Origin: Dillenia suffruticosa
Taxonomy: Eukaryota; Streptophyta; Magnoliopsida; Dilleniales; Dilleniaceae
Reading direction: 5' to 3'
Assembly (NCBI GenBank): GCA_033439265.1
Contig: JAVTVX010000026.1
Coordinates: forward strand, 7,317,001 to 7,381,000
Length of the DNA stretch: 64,000 nt
The position numbers and the translations under genes are program-made. Shown here in pieces: positions 22,840 to 34,195 of this stretch (position 1 is the first letter of the stretch; each line of letters opens with the position of its first letter). Under the pieces are notes generated by a model that was not told the DNA's origin, searched no databases, and saw only the letters and a program-made list of their open reading frames with translations.

Positions 22840-24190
22840 ACAACTAGAGGAGAATGAATAGTTATTTAAATATTTTTGAATATTTTAGCTAATCTAAGAG
22901 TTTTGAAAACGACTAATGGATGGTGGAGTTTTACAATTTAAATAAAATTCAAAGAACACAAAAAATTTTTATAGTGTTTACACCAAACTTGATATACATC
23001 TACTTCCAGACTCCGTTCTGGATTGTCACTATTAATTCAAGAGTACTTACTTGATTATAAGTTCAAGTTGGATAATTACAGTGTTATCCTTAACGTTTTC
23101 AAACTCTTTCTCTCTCTAAACCCAAGACCATGACTCACTCACTAATCTCTATAATTTCTGGTACAAGGAAAAGTAAAATAATTAAAATTTGATACTTTAA
23201 TTCTCAGATTTGATAACTATAGATCTTATTTGGAGTTATACTCAAGAATGTAAATGAGATGAAAAGCAGAATGCAATGAACCACAGAGTAAGGGGAGTAG
23301 TGGATTAATTGTTGTTTTTGATAATCAAAAAAACATTAACTTCTTTACTCCTATGTCTTAGATATTTATTGTTGGGCAGGATAGAGCCATTGTGCAGTGG
23401 TTGAGCTTGAATGTTGGCCATTAATGTCCGCTTCATCGTTCATTAAATGCTTTCCAAACGTTCCTCATTTTGTACTGAAAATTTATCTTCCTACTGCTAG
23501 TTCATCTGATTTGGCCAATGACATGATTGTTTTTTGTTTTACCTACACTACAATGTTAATTTTTCATAGATAGAGATAGAAAAGCAAGTCAGAGAGGTTA
23601 CTATTATGTTTGAGACATTCTGATTTCTAGGCAAACAAGTCAGAGATAGGTTACCATTATGTTTGAGACATTTTGATTTCTAGATTGTGAAATTATTCTA
23701 TTAGGTCGATAAGATTTAAAATGGCATCGACTCAAATTCATATTTTTGTGTTATGCATTAAAAAGTCATGTCGATACATTAATATATCAGGTCAACTTGT
23801 TTAGTAATACAGATGAAGTCCTAAGGTGAAGCGTGTCAACAAATTTATGTTCTTGGGTCGACTAATTTATAGAACTTATTCAATTTGAATAGTGATGGGT
23901 TGACATTGTAAGATTATTTGTTAAAGAGATGGTTGACATGTTAAAGTTTTTGGGTCAACATAATTCTATTTCAAGACCAATTGGTAGACCCTGGCAAATT
24001 TTTATTAGTCGACATATTCTAGTGGGTCATAATATTAATCAATGTGTTTAAGAGCTAGGTCGACATCTTATCGGGCATGTTATCCTTCTCAATGTTTTAG
24101 TTTAAATTTGTTAAGCTCTATGTTGACATATAGAATAATGAGTGAACCTATGACTTTAATAGGTTGACTCGTGAACTTAAAAGGTTGACA
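22840..24190 (+). repeat. Composite module B: conserved head plus GTCGAC array
   Basis: The head carries AATGAATAG (22,846), TTTTTATAGTGTTTACACCAA (22,970) and a CACTATTAATTC block. The same order appears at 51,839 and 59,170. From about 23,700 an array follows with GGTCGACTAA, AGTCGACATA, AGGTCGACAT and GTTGACAT variants, about 14 in 490 bp. It lies inside the LTR element where pol would be expected. Confidence 0.6.
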
Positions 24191-24261
24191 TGATTCATCA
24201 TCTCGGTCTTGAATTTGTTAAGAAAATTCCTCAAGAGTTCGTTATCTCTCTACCAAAGGAA

Positions 24262-25095
24262 TTAGAGAGAAGTAGATTTTCTCTTAACCCTTCGACTAAT
24301 CACAAAGAGGGTCTCAAACTGTTGTCGGAGTTGATAAAAGCCTTTGATACTGGACACCAAGATCGAGTTGAGCGATGCTAACACATTCCCCTTTAGGGTC
24401 GTAGGAAAGTGTTTACACATGGTGGCATCTGACATATCTCTGGAGATCATGACCGTGACAAAATGAGTCGCGTGATCTCGAAGATCAATCGTATCATCGT
24501 ATATCTCCATATGGGGAAAGAAGATGTTGCGAGGCATCAATTTGGCGATAATCTTATAGTCGAATGATGATGAATTGAAGAAATATTGACCGTGATCATT
24601 TCACCTTACATTAGCCCTTTGGAGCTCGGCGGCTACGAGTTCTTCAACTTGTTTCCTCAAATTCTCTAGCTCCTATCAAGACGTAACTGAAGGCTTTGGG
24701 CATGCAAGAGGTTGAAGTTTATTTGAACATGAGTGTTTTGAATTCCTAGAAGGAGGTGGAGCCCCTATCAGGGAACACGGCTGATATCTTCTAGGAGTTT
24801 ACTCATTCCCTATATCCGGGATTCTAATTTTTCCATTTAAGAGCGATGGATTTGGTCAACAGGGGGCCCCGAGCAATGAGTGGAGTAAGGCCAACTGGAG
24901 GTTGAGTCTCTGGAGGTTAAGTTGCTGACGGTTGAGTCGTTGGAGGTTACATGTCTCCTTGTTGGGGTAGTTCCGTCTGGTGCTGTGGGTGGACGATGGA
25001 GGTAATTGACTGTGTAGCTGGAAGCGTCATCGGGGCTAAGTTCGTAGGATTGGACATCTCTCCTCTTGCCTTAGATGTCATCTTGGAGATGTTAT
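24262..25095 (-). pseudogene. Ty3/gypsy gag relic
   Basis: Reading from 25,095 downward there is a start (MTSKARGEMSNP) with a Pro/Thr/Gln-rich leader typical of plant gypsy gag. After stops, an open frame at 24,540-24,262 carries a retrotransposon gag domain (PF03732-like): MEIYDDTIDLRDHATHFVTV, then DATMCKHFPTTLKG, then FYQLRQQFETLF. The conserved tryptophan after the LKG motif is missing. The frame is interrupted and not functional. Confidence 0.75.
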
Positions 25096-25445
25096 TTCCG
25101 TTCTTACTTTTCAGTGACATGAGGGTAAGGAAGATAGAAAAATCGAAACAGGGTGTAAATATTAGTCAATCGTTTTCACGAACGGTGCCAATCAATTAAA
25201 GCCAAAAATGAATTCACAACAAATCGTCTTTCTAGTCTGAACAGGGAACAGGTGGTGTAGAGTTTGCTAGATTGTTTTTAGTGGAGAAACCTGCAAAAAG
25301 CCACAAGAGGTGGTTCCAGCGGAAGAGATTCCAACACTCAAGTTAGGAAATTGTAGTAAGGTGGAAAGAATGATCGAAAGAGTTTGAATTTTGTATAGTC
25401 TCTGTATGTAATGTAAAAAGAGAGAGAGTTGTGTACCTGACAGGT

Positions 25446-26059
25446 TGTCTCTGCTTAATATATATATATAACATGCATGGGGAATGTCGTATACGCATGG
25501 GGGTATAGAAACCCTAGTTTTCTTGTGTAGAGATTATATGAGATTTTCTGAAATTACAGGAATTATAATAGTAGACTTTCTGTAAATTCATAATCTTTTG
25601 AGATAGGAGTGTTTCGGTTGTTGTCGTGGAGAACAGGGGAGTCTCCATTATTATGAGATTTACTTTTTAATTGGAAGAGATTACGGTAGGTTTGTATCGG
25701 ATCAAAAAATATTTAAATTTAGTAAAGATTTCTTTTTTTATCAAGTAATTACGGTTTAAATTCGTCGCGTAATATAAATTATTTTCATAGTGGTTGAAGG
25801 AACCGAAAGGTTGAAAAGATGATAGGCTAAAGGCCCGGTGAACAAACTGTGTCGAGAGAGTGATCCAGCAATGCAAGTGCCGGAAGGTTCCTGCTGATAG
25901 ACTCGTGTTGAGAGAGAAACACTCAACCAGGAGGGTACATTCCTAAAAGGTGGTTCATCCAGTGTCAACCGAGAGGTCGCTTAGTTGTTTATGGACTCTA
26001 CGATTGATTGTGGGTCTGTTAAGTTTTATGATAATGGACTGTTGAATCATATACTATCA
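25446..26059 (-). repeat. Right LTR (5' LTR of minus-strand element)
   Basis: This is the partner of 20,839-21,428. It begins (plus strand) TGTCTCTGCTTAATATATA and ends ATACTATCA. It is directly followed by an ATA/TTA microsatellite and duplication copy 2. Confidence 0.85.
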
Positions 26060-28289
26060 ATAATAATAATAATAATAATAATGACGATAATAATTTATTA
26101 TTATTATTATTACTATTGTTTTGTTGTAAACGGATTTCTAGAAATGAATAAATAAAAGTACACCCATCCCTTGGCTGAGCGTCGTGACTTATCTCACCGT
26201 CAATGTCAATTGGGAGAAATTAAGAATTCCCACATTTTAATGGTGCCAGATTATTTTATACAAATAAACACTTAGATGATAATCAAAGCACACAAATAAC
26301 TTGCTTTCTTTGTTAAAAAAGAAAAAGCAAACAATAATGTATTTTTGGGTATATAAAAGATGAAGTCTTTGACATCATTGAAGAGGATAGTGATCCAGTT
26401 ACATCATCTTTAGGAGAAAAGTTAAAATAAATTTCTATCCAAATATAATTTGATTTAGTGTCGGAATAGAGTTTAACTGGAGCAAAAATAACTTAGGTTG
26501 AGAGATATAAATTTATTGCATTTTATTTTTTCTGATTTATAAAATATAATTTAGGTTGAGAATCTGTACATAATTGTCTCTAGAAATTAAAGATGTGATT
26601 TAGTCAAAAATTATAATAGTTAGATTTATCAAGAAAAAATAAAAAATTACGGTATTTAGATTTTCCTTTTGTAATTAATTTTTTATTTTAATTCGTGATA
26701 ATTTTATATAATATTTGGTCAAAATAATGTAAAATATATAGTGAAAAAATAAAAAATCTTTCAATACTGTATTTTCCACACCAATCTTTTTTTTACAATT
26801 ACCATATTGTAGGAGCTTAAAATATAAAATCATTGATATTGGTAAAATTGATGGCCGAAAAACCCTCAATCCTCAATTATCAATATCACATGTAATATTT
26901 TATAGTATAATTCTTAATAAGAACGAAAAAAACGGAATCATCATCCGTTAGACACAAGGGTTACAAGCACCTATCACGCGCGCAAGCCAAGATCTTCCCA
27001 CCAAAGCCCCTCTTACTCATCTCCAATAAACAAACATTTGTGTTCAACCTTGCCATCCCCGGAAGATCACATCACATCTCTAAAGCCCCCACATCTTGCT
27101 TTTCTCCGGCTAACCAAACTATAACAATATAACAAAGCCATCTAGGCATAAGACAACTTTACACTATTAAATATTCTTTAAAAAATTAATAAATCTAAAT
27201 CATATCATTTTAATTGGCTAAAAAGGTTGACTCCTATACCTACTCGAATAACGTAAAACTCTTGGCTATAGAAAAAGAATTTAGTATATAAAGAAATTTA
27301 AACTCAAAATTTTTAAAAGAAGAGTATGAGACGAGTTAAACTATTGCTTGTTAGCAAACTAATACATGGTTAATCTTTTCTTTTTTTTAAATAAATCATG
27401 GGTATTTAATAATAATATTGGATTATACTAAATTTGATTTGAATGAAATTGAGTTTGAATGAGGCAAAACTCTCTCAGGTTAATCTAATCGTGGATTTAC
27501 TTGTTTAAAGTCAAATTAAATTTGATTTTATTTTCTTTACAAAAATTTATTCTTAAAAAAAAAAAAAAAAAAAAAATTCTAGAGAGTCGCCGGCGGATAT
27601 GCTAACATGACAGTGTGCGAGGACATTATTGGACATACAAGAATTCAGGCACGGGTGCTTAAAAAGATCCAAAAATTCTAAACAGAGGAAAAGGAAATTC
27701 CCGATTCAAAATAAATCGTGGAACGTGAGATGGAAAAGTCTTTTATTAATGTTGGTCTAAGCCATGCAACTCCTGTAAGTTTTGTGTTGACATCACCGAA
27801 AAGCTGGTTTTAAACATCTAGAAGGCAAATAATCAAATTGAGAGGTTTGAACATAATAGACTTATCGTCGAGTGTTGCAAGTATATCAAACTAAATAAAT
27901 TATACATTAAATATATTAAATTTTATATTACAATTTATATTAATATATTTTAATTAAATAGATATTTGAATTAATAAAAATATATTAACACCCTGAGTTT
28001 TTAAGTTGTATAGCATAGAAGAAACATGTGTACCCTTTGGAAACCACTTCTTCCTCTTCCACTTTCTCTTCTCATTTTTTTGTAATAATACGACCCTTTA
28101 TCTTATTTTCAAGACTAAATGTAGAATTGTAAGATTTATCAAACAACAAGATAATAAAAATTATACCCCTGACTGCCATTTGTTTCATGAGATTACGCTG
28201 CATGGTGCTTCTAGATGATTAGGATTTAGATGGGGTTTGTTCAAAGTCTTTGGAACCCAGTTGTGAGGCAACTGTGCCACAGTATTAGT

Positions 28290-28367
28290 ATTTTTTTATT
28301 TTTTTTTTTTATTTTTATTTTTGGTAAAAAGAGGTGAAAGCTAATTATATATAAAAAGAGGTGAAAA
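28290..28367. mobile_element. Short retroposed insertion with 21-bp target repeat
   Basis: The 21-bp repeat CAACTGTGCCACAGTATTAGT lies exactly on both sides (28,269-28,289 and 28,368-28,388). The insert opens with a T/A-rich tract and contains two GAGGTGAAA copies. Duplication copy 1 (near 8,594) has the target region once. A long target repeat plus a poly-T end points to LINE-mediated retroposition in minus orientation. Confidence 0.6.
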
Positions 28368-28914
28368 CAACTGTGCCACAGTATTAGTTACCATTACCAA
28401 AATAGGTATAACTGGATGGGAACCCTATCCCGCAGGCTCACATATCTTGACCCCTCTGTTGACCATGGCAATTTCACATTGGGGATTCAAAATATCACTG
28501 TTTTGGTCAGCCCATATGCTCTGTTCAGTGGACCCCCTTGTCAATGAGATAACGTGGTACGCAATTACCTTTTCTCTCTCTTCTTTCTTTTAAGGGATTA
28601 TTTTTTAAAAAGTTTTGATAAAAGGGTAAAAGAAAAAAGAGGCCTACTTTTTCTTTCTTTTTTTTATACAAAAATATGCAACAAAATCAAATTGAATGGG
28701 GAAAGAGAAAATAAAAGTGAAAAAATTCTAACACTTGACCTGTCCACACAAAAAAAAAAAAAGGAAGACCTACTGACAACTAAGAAATGCCAATATAGAC
28801 ACCATTCAAATGTAAATTATGAATAAAGTTGATAGCTTCCAAAGAATCAGACTGAAGCAGCAAATGATAAAAGCCTGAGGCCATAAAGAAGGCACCACTA
28901 GGAGTGACGTTGAT

Positions 28915-29035
28915 TATTTTTGGTTATGTACCAAAAATAGAAAAAATACACAAATTATGAAAATTTGAATATTAGATTTCAAAAAAAATATATTTGATTA
29001 AGATTATTTTATCATTTTGCTTTACCTACAAGGAC
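28915..29035. mobile_element. 121-bp insertion with 17-bp flanking repeat
   Basis: CTAGGAGTGA(C/A)GTTGAT occurs at 28,898-28,914 and again at 29,036-29,052. Duplication copy 1 has it once (near 9,030). The AT-rich insert has no obvious poly-A end, so retroposition or repair with template switching are both possible. Confidence 0.55.
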
Positions 29036-29517
29036 CTAGGAGTGAAGTTGATAACATACTTGCATATTGTGCAGCCTTATGTGCCCATGCTGGATCAAGA
29101 CTAATATATAATTAGCTTTACTGGTGCAATATTGCATGAACTTATATTATTATCAAATATTGCCAAATATTAATATTATACATCATATATTAGTGGTCAT
29201 GAAAATATTAAATTTACTTATAAAATGCATTAGATCTTATTTGAATTAAGTTCTTAGATATTGCAAAATGATATTACCTATTAATATTAAAGTTGTGAAA
29301 AGGTTTAATAATGATTTTCATTTCGAATGCTGCGGTTCACAAAACTCTAATGATAATTTATGTGTTTGTCATTTGGATGCAAGAATTTATAAATGGTAAT
29401 TTTTAAATACATTAAAATTATATAATATGTACAATTAACTTGCAAAATTGTACTAAAAATTTTAAAGATATAATACTGAAAAAAAAAAAAAAACACCTCT
29501 ATGTGACATGACCAAAC

Positions 29518-29704
29518 TTTTTTTCGGTAACTTGACCGTCCGGTATCCGGAGTTCGTTCCGACTAATCCGAACCAAAAAGTCTGTCAGGCCTCAATTAAG
29601 GGGGTTCTCTCCCAACAATATTTTTTCTGTACTAGTGAGAGTCGAACTCTCGATCTGATTAAGTGACAAAAGTATTCTTCTCACTTACACCAATATATGT
29701 CAGT
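29518..29704 (-). mobile_element. tRNA-derived SINE with target-site duplication
   Basis: A poly-T start (minus-strand poly-A) is followed by sequence containing the complement of GAGAGTTCGACTCTC, a pol III B-box-like motif. The 16-bp repeats TGTGACAT(G/A)ACCAAAC flank it at 29,502-29,517 and 29,705-29,720. Duplication copy 1 has the uninterrupted site near 9,355, which proves insertion after the duplication. It is the same family as 42,024-42,214. Confidence 0.88.
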
Positions 29705-30545
29705 TGTGACATAACCAAACTAATCTATGGTAATGGTTTGGTACGCCTAGTTGTTGTCTTCCCTTGTTATAAAAATTCTAAAATCTTAAATATAGTTCAA
29801 AAAATAAAATTCACTTCATTTTAATAAATAAATATCAGAAAAATCTGCATCCCATATCACTAATCTCAGTCAAATCCTATTTAGTATCTTTAAATTTTTT
29901 ATGGAAAATTAAAATGAACATCCAACAATGGAGGGATAAGTGGATAGAAGGAGAGGGGATAGAGGGGGAACGTTAATTGTTATATTGCCAAATTGATTCT
30001 TATTATTATTATTATTATTATTATGTGGATTTGCAAAGGAAAAACAATAAAAAAGAAAAAGAAAAGCCAAACATTTGCCAGAGAAAAAGAGATTTTGTAA
30101 GACCCAAAAACAAAGAGACTTGGCTAAAGAAACAAAATATTTTTCCCGCCATCTTCCAATTTTTACGCGCCTTTAATTCAGATGCAAAGAAAATTCTTAG
30201 GGACATTTTATGTTCGAAGCTTCGGCAAAAGTAAATTCTTGATGACATGTATGGAAACGGTGGATTTTTTCTTTTTTTTTTTTTTTTCTTTTAGTGGAGA
30301 GATGAATTCAATTTATCCTTGATCCCACATGAGACGTCCAATAGTTACCTCATGTTGTATTTATTTTCAGAAAAAAATCAGAAAAAGAAAATAAAGTCTG
30401 AAAAGGAAAGATTTTCATATGTTCTTTTTACTAAATTTTCTCAAAATTAAAAAATATTATCACAATCAAAGGAAAATTAAGAAAATTAACAACAAGAAAT
30501 TTATTTTCCTGGTGAGTAACAAAAAGGACTGAAAACAAGAAAATA

Positions 30546-31815
30546 TTAAAGAGAAAAGAAGAGAAAAGAGAGAGTAAAGAGAAAGAAAAAATATGAGATA
30601 GAAAGAGAGAGCGAGAAGAACGACGGTATGCAATTTTTAGAGAGAGGAGAGAGAAAATACTAAAATTTTAATAAGGGCACTACCGTCTTTTTGCACAAAA
30701 ATCTTGAACCTAAAGTATAAAAGTTTATTTATTTTTTTTTAAAATTCTAATCTTGAATATTAATCAAGGTTTTCTCTTCCTTGAACACATAAATTTGTCT
30801 AATGAAAAACGTTAATTAAAGCCTCTACAATCGGTGGAGGTAAGCTGGACCTTAATTATGTCGGGCCCTATTTCCTATTTTGCTCTTTGACCAAACTCTA
30901 TTCACATGAAGTACCATATACTTGTTTAGTTAGAATAAAAAGAAAAATTAAAGATTTAGGATTTTTTTTAAGATATATAATCAAATTTAAAGATAAAAAG
31001 TATTAAAAAAGTAGGATTATTAATATTGAGAATACACTATTTAATTTCCAGGATGTTAGCTATTTCTCCATGGACCCATTTGCCCCTTTGAAGCATACTC
31101 TCTTCTTTACCTTCCACTCAAAACACTGGTGGGTTATTCAAGCAAAAGAGGAGAGAGAGGAGCGAGAAGAAAGAAAGATGAGGGAGGAGAAAGGAAAGAC
31201 GGGATATAAGTTTTTAAGGGCATTTAAGTTATTTTCAAAAAATCATCTTGTGAATCCGAGTACGATGAATAAACTGCTGACATTCAGGAAAAGTATAAAA
31301 TGTAAGATATGAGGTATCCGCCTCGAAGGAGAGAATCGACAAGAGTTCGGCGGATACAGGGAATCCGAAACATTAAATAACATTTTTTTTTATTATTAAT
31401 TCAAATCTTTAGTTCCGCCTACTTGTTTGCCTCGGTTCCAATAATGCCCTTAAGGAAAATCATCAATAACAACTTCTGACATTGTTGGTCAAACCCATAA
31501 GACTACCGTCAAATGTCTTGTGCCCGGGGTCACGTCCAAACCTATATACAAAACATAACATTATTAGTCGCCATGATTGCTTTAATGTCATGTAAAATGA
31601 ATTTTGGATCAAAAAATATAACCATAAACTTTTGAAAAGTTGAAAATTCTTCTTTATCAGCAATTACGTGAAAATTATTTCTTCTTTATAATTGTTTTGA
31701 ACAAAGAAACCTAAAAAATTAACATAAATTATCTGAAAAGAACAAGCACAAAACAAGAGGGCAAATATGAGTTTACCGCCACATCGTACACTCTAATAAA
31801 GTGCCACTTTGGGAC
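30546..31815. other. Intergenic DNA with purine-rich tracts, no gene seen
   Basis: GAGAGAAAAG-type tracts occur at 30,555-30,655 and 31,148-31,195. An 80-codon frame at 31,070 runs through one of them and is not credible. A short inverted GTATCCGCC/GGCGGATAC pair lies near 31,312-31,357. Nothing else is supported. Confidence 0.5.
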
Positions 31816-32097
31816 TGCCACAACCCAAGTAGGGTAGTAAAAGAATAGGAGAGAAAGAGAAGAAAGAGGAATAGAGAAAATTGAGAGAGAGAGAATACAA
31901 TAGAGATAAAGAAAGATTTTATTACCATTCAATTTTACGTCACATTATATGTATTAAATTACTATTTATATTAATATTTCTAATTAATTTCACTGACTAT
32001 TTAACTTTACAATTAATTACTAATAATTTAACAATTAACTATTTACTTCTTTTACTAATCATGATAATTATTAACCAATGGTTAATAGTTATTACCA
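31816..32097 (-). repeat. LTR (3' on minus strand)
   Basis: It pairs with 32,857-33,136. The shared sequence includes CAAGTAGGGTAG, a GAGAGAAAGAGAAGAAAGAG tract and ATTACCATTCAATTTTA. Confidence 0.82.
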
Positions 32098-32127
32098 TAC
32101 TTCCATCATTTGAAAATATGTTTGTCC

Positions 32128-32727
32128 TCAAGAATGAAAAATCAAAAATTGATATTTGAATCCATAAATTTTAAACCAAGTTTTGCATTTGTGTTGAAAT
32201 ATAAGGTAATGAATACAAATAATTGATATAACTTGAGTTGTAATGAGAATATTGGAAGACAAATAGAGATGAGGAAGCTTGAAGGAGGATTTTCTTGAAT
32301 TTCTTTTTTGTGAAGGATTTTGTTCAATGATTACCGAAAATTCAATCTTTGGAGGAATCGACAAAAACCCTCTATCAATAACTTTTTTCTTGGACATGCA
32401 AGAGTCTTCTTTTTTGGGCACTTGAAATCTTTCTACCATCAATATTTCTTTACTATAAGTAGATAAAATGAGAGGTTTAGAAAGTGATTTTATATCTTGC
32501 TCTTCTATGGGTTTTGATATTATTTGATTGGTCACTTGATTTGTTTCATTGCTTTTCAATTTCTTTTTATTTTTTTGTTTCATTTTTACCAAAGTATTGA
32601 TATTCTCATCGATACCCAACATTTTCAATATACGTGTCCTGAGAGCATCCATCTTTTTGCCACGCTTATCAATTAATTGGTTGATTTCTTCCATTTTCTT
32701 TTGAACATGTAAATGAAATTTTTGCAT
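32128..32727 (-). CDS. Lysine-rich ORF in small LTR element
   Basis: This 199-codon frame fills most of the internal region. The first 70 residues are charged and helical in character (KKMEEINQLIDKRGKKMDAL), suggesting a coiled coil, followed by a Lys/Ser-rich middle and a hydrophobic, aromatic C-terminus. Upstream codons in the same frame look coding but contain two stops (near 32,757 and 32,741), so the original protein was probably longer and the present start may be secondary. It could be the N-terminal leader of a plant retrotransposon gag; I cannot assign a domain with confidence. Confidence 0.45.
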   Translation of the reverse strand: MQKFHLHVQKKMEEINQLIDKRGKKMDALRTRILKMLGIDENINTLVKMKQKNKKKLKSNETNQVTNQIISKPIEEQDIKSLSKPLILSTYSKEILMVERFQVPKKEDSCMSKKKVIDRGFLSIPPKIEFSVIIEQNPSQKRNSRKSSFKLPHLYLSSNILITTQVISIICIHYLIFQHKCKTWFKIYGFKYQFLIFHS

Positions 32728-32856
32728 TTCAATTTCTTACCTTTTGAGATGCTATTCGATGGCTTCATAGAAGGCTTTCTTTTCAATGGTTTCATACCCA
32801 ATTTATTCTGTCATTTTTCAATATTAGTCAACAATTCGTAAATTCTGATATCAATT

Positions 32857-33136
32857 TGTCACAACTCAAGTAGGGTAGAGAAAGAATATGAGAGAAAGAG
32901 AAGAAAGAGGAATAGAGAGAATTGAGAGAGAGAGATTTAGAGAGAGAGAGAGAATGCAAGAGAGACAGAGAGATTTCATTACCATTCAATTTTATGTCAC
33001 ATTACATATATTGGATTACTATTTATATTAATATTTTTAATTAATTTTATCAACTATTTAATCACTATAACTAATTACTAATAACTCAATAATTAATTAT
33101 TAACTCTTTTTATTAATTATGTTTAACTATTGAACA
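32857..33136 (-). repeat. LTR (5' on minus strand)
   Basis: This is the partner of 31,816-32,097. The primer-binding-site-like sequence is immediately adjacent on the low-coordinate side. Confidence 0.82.
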
Positions 33137-33279
33137 CTATATCATGAAGCCACATTTTAGTACACAACTCATGCGTGTGCTGGCCTGCCCTTTATGACGG
33201 AATAAATGGTTAATTATCTCTTCATCTATTCTTCATTGAACAAAATTATATGTTAAAAAAAAAATTAAAGTGCAAACCA

Positions 33280-33915
33280 GTGTTGAGGCAAATCGACCGT
33301 TTTTAGAACCGAGTAGATGGAGTTTTAGCATAGACACGTTCATGGTTTCAAATTAGAACCATATTTATAAGATTCTGTTTAGACTTCTTATTTCTAAAAA
33401 TAAAAAACTGTAATTCAAATCGATGATTCTTTAAAAAAAAAATTAAATAACGATTAATTATAATATTATAAGTGAAATATTAGAAATATCTATTAAATAT
33501 ATTCAACTTCTTAATAAATTATGTCAGCTCGTGTTGGTAAGTTTTTAAATAAGACTATACTATATTTATAAAATTATTAATAGGCTAAGGTTTTCATGTT
33601 CATCCATTGAACAGTATGTGTTTTGATTTCTCTAAATCACATGAAAATACATATGTACTAATTTTGAAAATAAAAATTGAATTCAAACCCTTTCTCCATT
33701 CGTTTTAATTTTTATTATTATTATTTTTTGATTTTGGTTCTAATACCTAAGAACTATTTGGGTTGGAATCAAAATCGGAAATGAATTGAATCGGAAACGC
33801 CCTTTCAAGGCGTGATCCTATTTTTTCTTAATAAAAAATATGAATTGGAAATCAAAAGCTGGCTGTTTCAAAATTAGAGCCGACAATTTCAGAATGTGGC
33901 CATGAGGCTATACAC
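33280..33915. mobile_element. Possible non-autonomous hAT element
   Basis: CAGTGTTGAGGC on the left and GTGGCCATGAGG on the right loosely mirror each other. The DNA just inside carries the GAACCG/CGGAAA/GAATC-rich character seen in plant hAT ends and in the hAT fossil at 56,160-58,865. No exact 8-bp target repeat was seen. Confidence 0.3.
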
Positions 33916-34150
33916 GCCGCTTAAAACTAGAAAATCATTTAATATCAAATTCTTTTAAAACGAGTCATCAGATATTTTATTTTTTAATCAGAGATATTGA
34001 ATTTAAATTTTATAAATAATAAAAAATAATTTAGAAGAGTTAACTTTTAAAATAAATTTTATAATATTTGAACTGAATTAATTAAATAAATGACAAATAT
34101 CAATCCTAAAAATCACAAAATAAGAAGTGATTCAACGATGCTTGAACTCC

Positions 34151-34195
<45 letters not shown>

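Larger units (their letters stand above)
20839..26059 (-). mobile_element. LTR retrotransposon, gypsy-type, internally reduced
   Basis: Two similar direct repeats (20,839-21,428 and 25,446-26,059) flank about 4 kb. On the minus strand each begins TG and ends GCAGAGACA. The order on that strand is 5' LTR, gag relic (25,095-24,262), a GTCGAC array in place of pol, an antisense coding relic (21,470-22,500 on the plus strand), a purine-rich tract (AAAGATTAGGGGTAAATA) and the 3' LTR. I found no pol domain and no clear primer-binding site. No matching 5-bp target repeat is visible either (TAGTT on the left, AATAA on the right). This is a non-autonomous or deleted element. Confidence 0.75.
26090..30545 (+). 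repeat. Direct segmental duplication, copy 2
   Basis: This copy aligns with 4,480-10,010. It begins just after the LTR element and an (ATA/TTA)n tract. It lacks the fold-back element of copy 1 but carries a SINE (29,518-29,704) and two short insertions (28,290-28,367 and 28,915-29,035). Copy 1 supplies the empty site for each. Most matching islands are non-coding. Confidence 0.85.
31816..33136 (-). mobile_element. Small LTR retrotransposon (TRIM/LARD-like), 1.3 kb
   Basis: Direct repeats at 31,816-32,097 and 32,857-33,136 (about 280 bp, highly similar) bound about 760 bp. On the minus strand each LTR begins TG and ends CA. Two bases after the 5' LTR lies TTGATATCAGAATT, resembling the initiator-Met tRNA primer site TGGTATCAGAGC. 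A short purine-rich tract (GATGGAAG) precedes the 3' LTR. The LTRs carry GA-rich tracts. The flanking 5-mers do not match (GGGAC and CTATA). Confidence 0.8.

Noticed and set aside
29977..30248. Overlapping 75-85-codon frames on both strands
   Set aside because: They run through a (TAT)n and A-rich tract within duplication copy 2; the aligned copy 1 does not keep either frame.
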